Source: CAYNQN01 sp964530525 (GTDB lineage Bacteria; Actinomycetota; Acidimicrobiia; Acidimicrobiales; Acidimicrobilacustridaceae). Taken from it: a stretch of 6,762 nt of DNA. The DNA is taken from positions 1 to 6,762 of the forward strand of contig CAZHBH010000089.1 of assembly GCA_964530525.1 (NCBI GenBank), read 5' to 3'. Under the pieces are notes generated by a model. The model saw only the letters and a list, made by a program, of their open reading frames with translations, did not search any database and had not been told where the DNA came from. Made by a program: the position numbers and the translations under genes. Of this stretch, positions 5,855 through 6,762 are shown piece after piece; the stretch's first letter is position 1; every line of letters begins with the position of its first letter.

Positions 5855-6525
5855 GCGACGACTTCGATCTGACCCCGCCTCCGCTGGGCGACCAGTACCA
5901 CCCGGCCGACACCGAGGAGGTGCTGCTGACCCTGCGGGAGGTGATAGAGGCCGCCCGGCCGGTGCCGCTCTCGGCCTCGTCGATGATCGCCAAGGACGAG
6001 GTGCTCGCCTTGGTCGACGAGGCCCTCGATCGCCTGCCCGAAGAGCTCAGGGCCGCCCGTTGGCTGCTCAAGGAGCGCGAGGAGTACCTCGAGAGGGTAC
6101 GCCACGAGGGTGACGAGCTTCTCGACCAGGCGCGGGCTCGCGCCGAGCACATGGTCCAGCGCACCGAGGTGGTGAAGGCAGCCGACCACCGCGCCTACCA
6201 GATCGTCGAGGCCGCCCAGTCCGAGGCCAGGCGCCTGCGCCACGAGGTGGAGGACTTCTGCGACCAGAAGCTCGCCAGCTTCGAGATCGTGCTGGAGCGA
6301 ACCATGAAGCTGGTCTCCTCCGGGCGCACCAAGCTCCAGGGCGCCAACCTGGTGCCCGAGGGCGAGGTGGTGGACGACGAGCAGTCGAGGCTCGACCAGG
6401 CCACGCTTCCCCCGCCGCCACCTCCGTCCGGTGAGCCCTACGAGAGCTCGTACCACTCCGAGCCCGAGGGCTATCCCGAGGCCGAGGGGCAGTTCTTCGA
6501 CCAGGAGGAGGACCAGGCGCCCTGA
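5851..6525 (+). CDS. Coiled-coil protein, DivIVA-like or ATP-synthase b-like (224 aa)
   Basis: This gene starts at GTG 5851, overlapping the coaD stop (GTGA). The protein has an acidic, proline-containing N-terminus (1-20), a conserved-looking helix TEEVLLTLREVIEAARPVP (21-39), and a short segment MIAKDEVLALVDEALDRLPEEL (45-66). A long charged helix with heptad-like spacing follows, from about 67 to 160, rich in Ala, Arg and Glu (for example ARARAEHMVQR, 94-104). The tail has a run of six prolines (187-192) and then a Tyr/Glu/Ser-rich acidic end. There is no signal peptide or membrane segment. Actinobacteria commonly encode a protein of this type between coaD and the DUF177 gene, often labelled as a cell-division initiation or ATP-synthase-like protein; mycobacterial SepIVA is a loosely similar DivIVA-domain protein. 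A role as a cytoplasmic scaffold in growth or division is inference only. Confidence 0.85.
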   Translation: MSDDFDLTPPPLGDQYHPADTEEVLLTLREVIEAARPVPLSASSMIAKDEVLALVDEALDRLPEELRAARWLLKEREEYLERVRHEGDELLDQARARAEHMVQRTEVVKAADHRAYQIVEAAQSEARRLRHEVEDFCDQKLASFEIVLERTMKLVSSGRTKLQGANLVPEGEVVDDEQSRLDQATLPPPPPPSGEPYESSYHSEPEGYPEAEGQFFDQEEDQAP

Positions 6526-6541
6526 GGGCGCACTGGCGCCC
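6517..6541 (+). repeat. Three-arm alternative hairpin element around the stop codon
   Basis: The sequence reads GCGCCC (6517-6522), TGA stop (6523-6525), GGGCGC (6526-6531), ACTG, GCGCCC (6536-6541). The middle arm can pair with either flanking arm, giving two mutually exclusive 6-bp all-GC hairpins; the first has the stop codon as its loop. The second, with a 4-base loop, is the more plausible fold. No T-run follows, so it is not a standard intrinsic terminator. Confidence 0.5.
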
Positions 6542-6606
6542 CCTCCCACAGAGCGGGCTGCGCCCCGGTGGCGGCGTAGCCGGAGCGCGGATCTAGAGGC
6601 ACATCG

Positions 6607-6613
6607 AAAGGGG
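6607..6613 (+). promoter_or_regulatory. Ribosome binding site of the DUF177 gene
   Basis: AAAGGGG lies five bases before GTG 6619. An in-frame stop at 6577-6579, with no other ATG, GTG or TTG after it, makes GTG 6619 the only available standard start. Confidence 0.8.
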
Positions 6614-6618
6614 ATGCC

Positions 6619-6762
6619 GTGGCAACCACGTTGGGACCTCTCCAAGTGGCGGTCACCGACCTGCGGAGCCGGCCAGGAATGCGCAGGAAGGTAGAGCGAT
6701 CGTTCTCCCTCGAAGGTGTGAGCACCTCCACCGCCTCCGTGCCATCCGGTGCTGAGGTGCAG
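6619..6762 (+). CDS. DUF177 (YceD-family) protein, first 48 codons; continues past the right edge
   Basis: I translated from GTG 6619 to the window end and found 48 open codons. The visible segments LQVAVTDLRSRPGMRRKVER (8-27) and FSLEGVSTSTASVPSGAEV (29-47) match the start of actinobacterial DUF177 proteins: a strand, then L-x-x-R-P-G-x-x-R, then a long beta stretch. Family members are around 170-190 residues and usually sit directly before rpmF (ribosomal protein L32). In E. coli YceD and its plant relatives are linked to 23S rRNA accumulation and ribosome assembly. The gene follows the coiled-coil gene after 93 bases; that gap holds the three-arm hairpin and a strong SD but no clear promoter. 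The partial length limits certainty. Confidence 0.88.
   Translation, partial: MATTLGPLQVAVTDLRSRPGMRRKVERSFSLEGVSTSTASVPSGAEVQ

Noticed and set aside
6542..6606. Possible promoter for the DUF177 gene, including the TAGAGG and TAGCCG hexamers
   Set aside because: Neither ends in T as TANNNT requires, and no -35 partner is visible. Read-through from the upstream operon is simpler.
5686..6645. A 319-codon minus-strand open frame opposite coaD and the coiled-coil gene
   Set aside because: Leu/Gly/Val-rich antisense product that could mimic membrane segments, but it overlaps well-supported plus-strand genes with SDs and has no plausible start context.

Overview
The window is a GC-rich stretch of bacterial chromosome holding core housekeeping genes. 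The gene order and protein sequences point to a high-GC actinobacterium: the GTP-type PEP carboxykinase, the L28 form with four cysteines, GTG starts, and the run DAK2 protein - recG - rsmD - coaD - coiled-coil protein - DUF177. A deep lineage such as Acidimicrobiia is my guess, because several proteins differ noticeably from their Streptomyces and Mycobacterium relatives. I cannot prove this without a search.

The layout is two divergent gene groups separated by about 190 bases (1441-1628). The left group reads on the minus strand: rpmB (ribosomal protein L28), a small cold-shock-domain-like protein, then pckG (PEP carboxykinase), which runs off the left edge. The right group reads on the plus strand: a short FakA/YloV-family DAK2 protein, recG, rsmD, coaD, a coiled-coil protein resembling DivIVA or the ATP-synthase b subunit, and the first 48 codons of a DUF177 (YceD) protein, which runs off the right edge. 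rsmD/coaD and coaD/coiled-coil overlap by 1 and 4 bases, so these genes are very probably co-transcribed and translationally coupled.

The genes cover several core jobs: ribosome building (rpmB, rsmD, and DUF177, which usually precedes rpmF), DNA repair (recG), coenzyme A synthesis (coaD), lipid-related phosphorylation (DAK2 protein), probably cell-wall growth or division (coiled-coil protein), and gluconeogenesis or anaplerosis (pckG). No mobile element, CRISPR array, tRNA, rRNA or phage gene is visible. No non-coding stretch exceeds about 190 bases.

I found no clear new biological system. The points most worth a second look are the DAK2 protein, which lacks the usual C-terminal domain; a three-arm alternative-hairpin element around the stop codon of the coiled-coil gene; strong inverted repeats between the divergent groups; and a probable leaderless start for the DAK2 gene.
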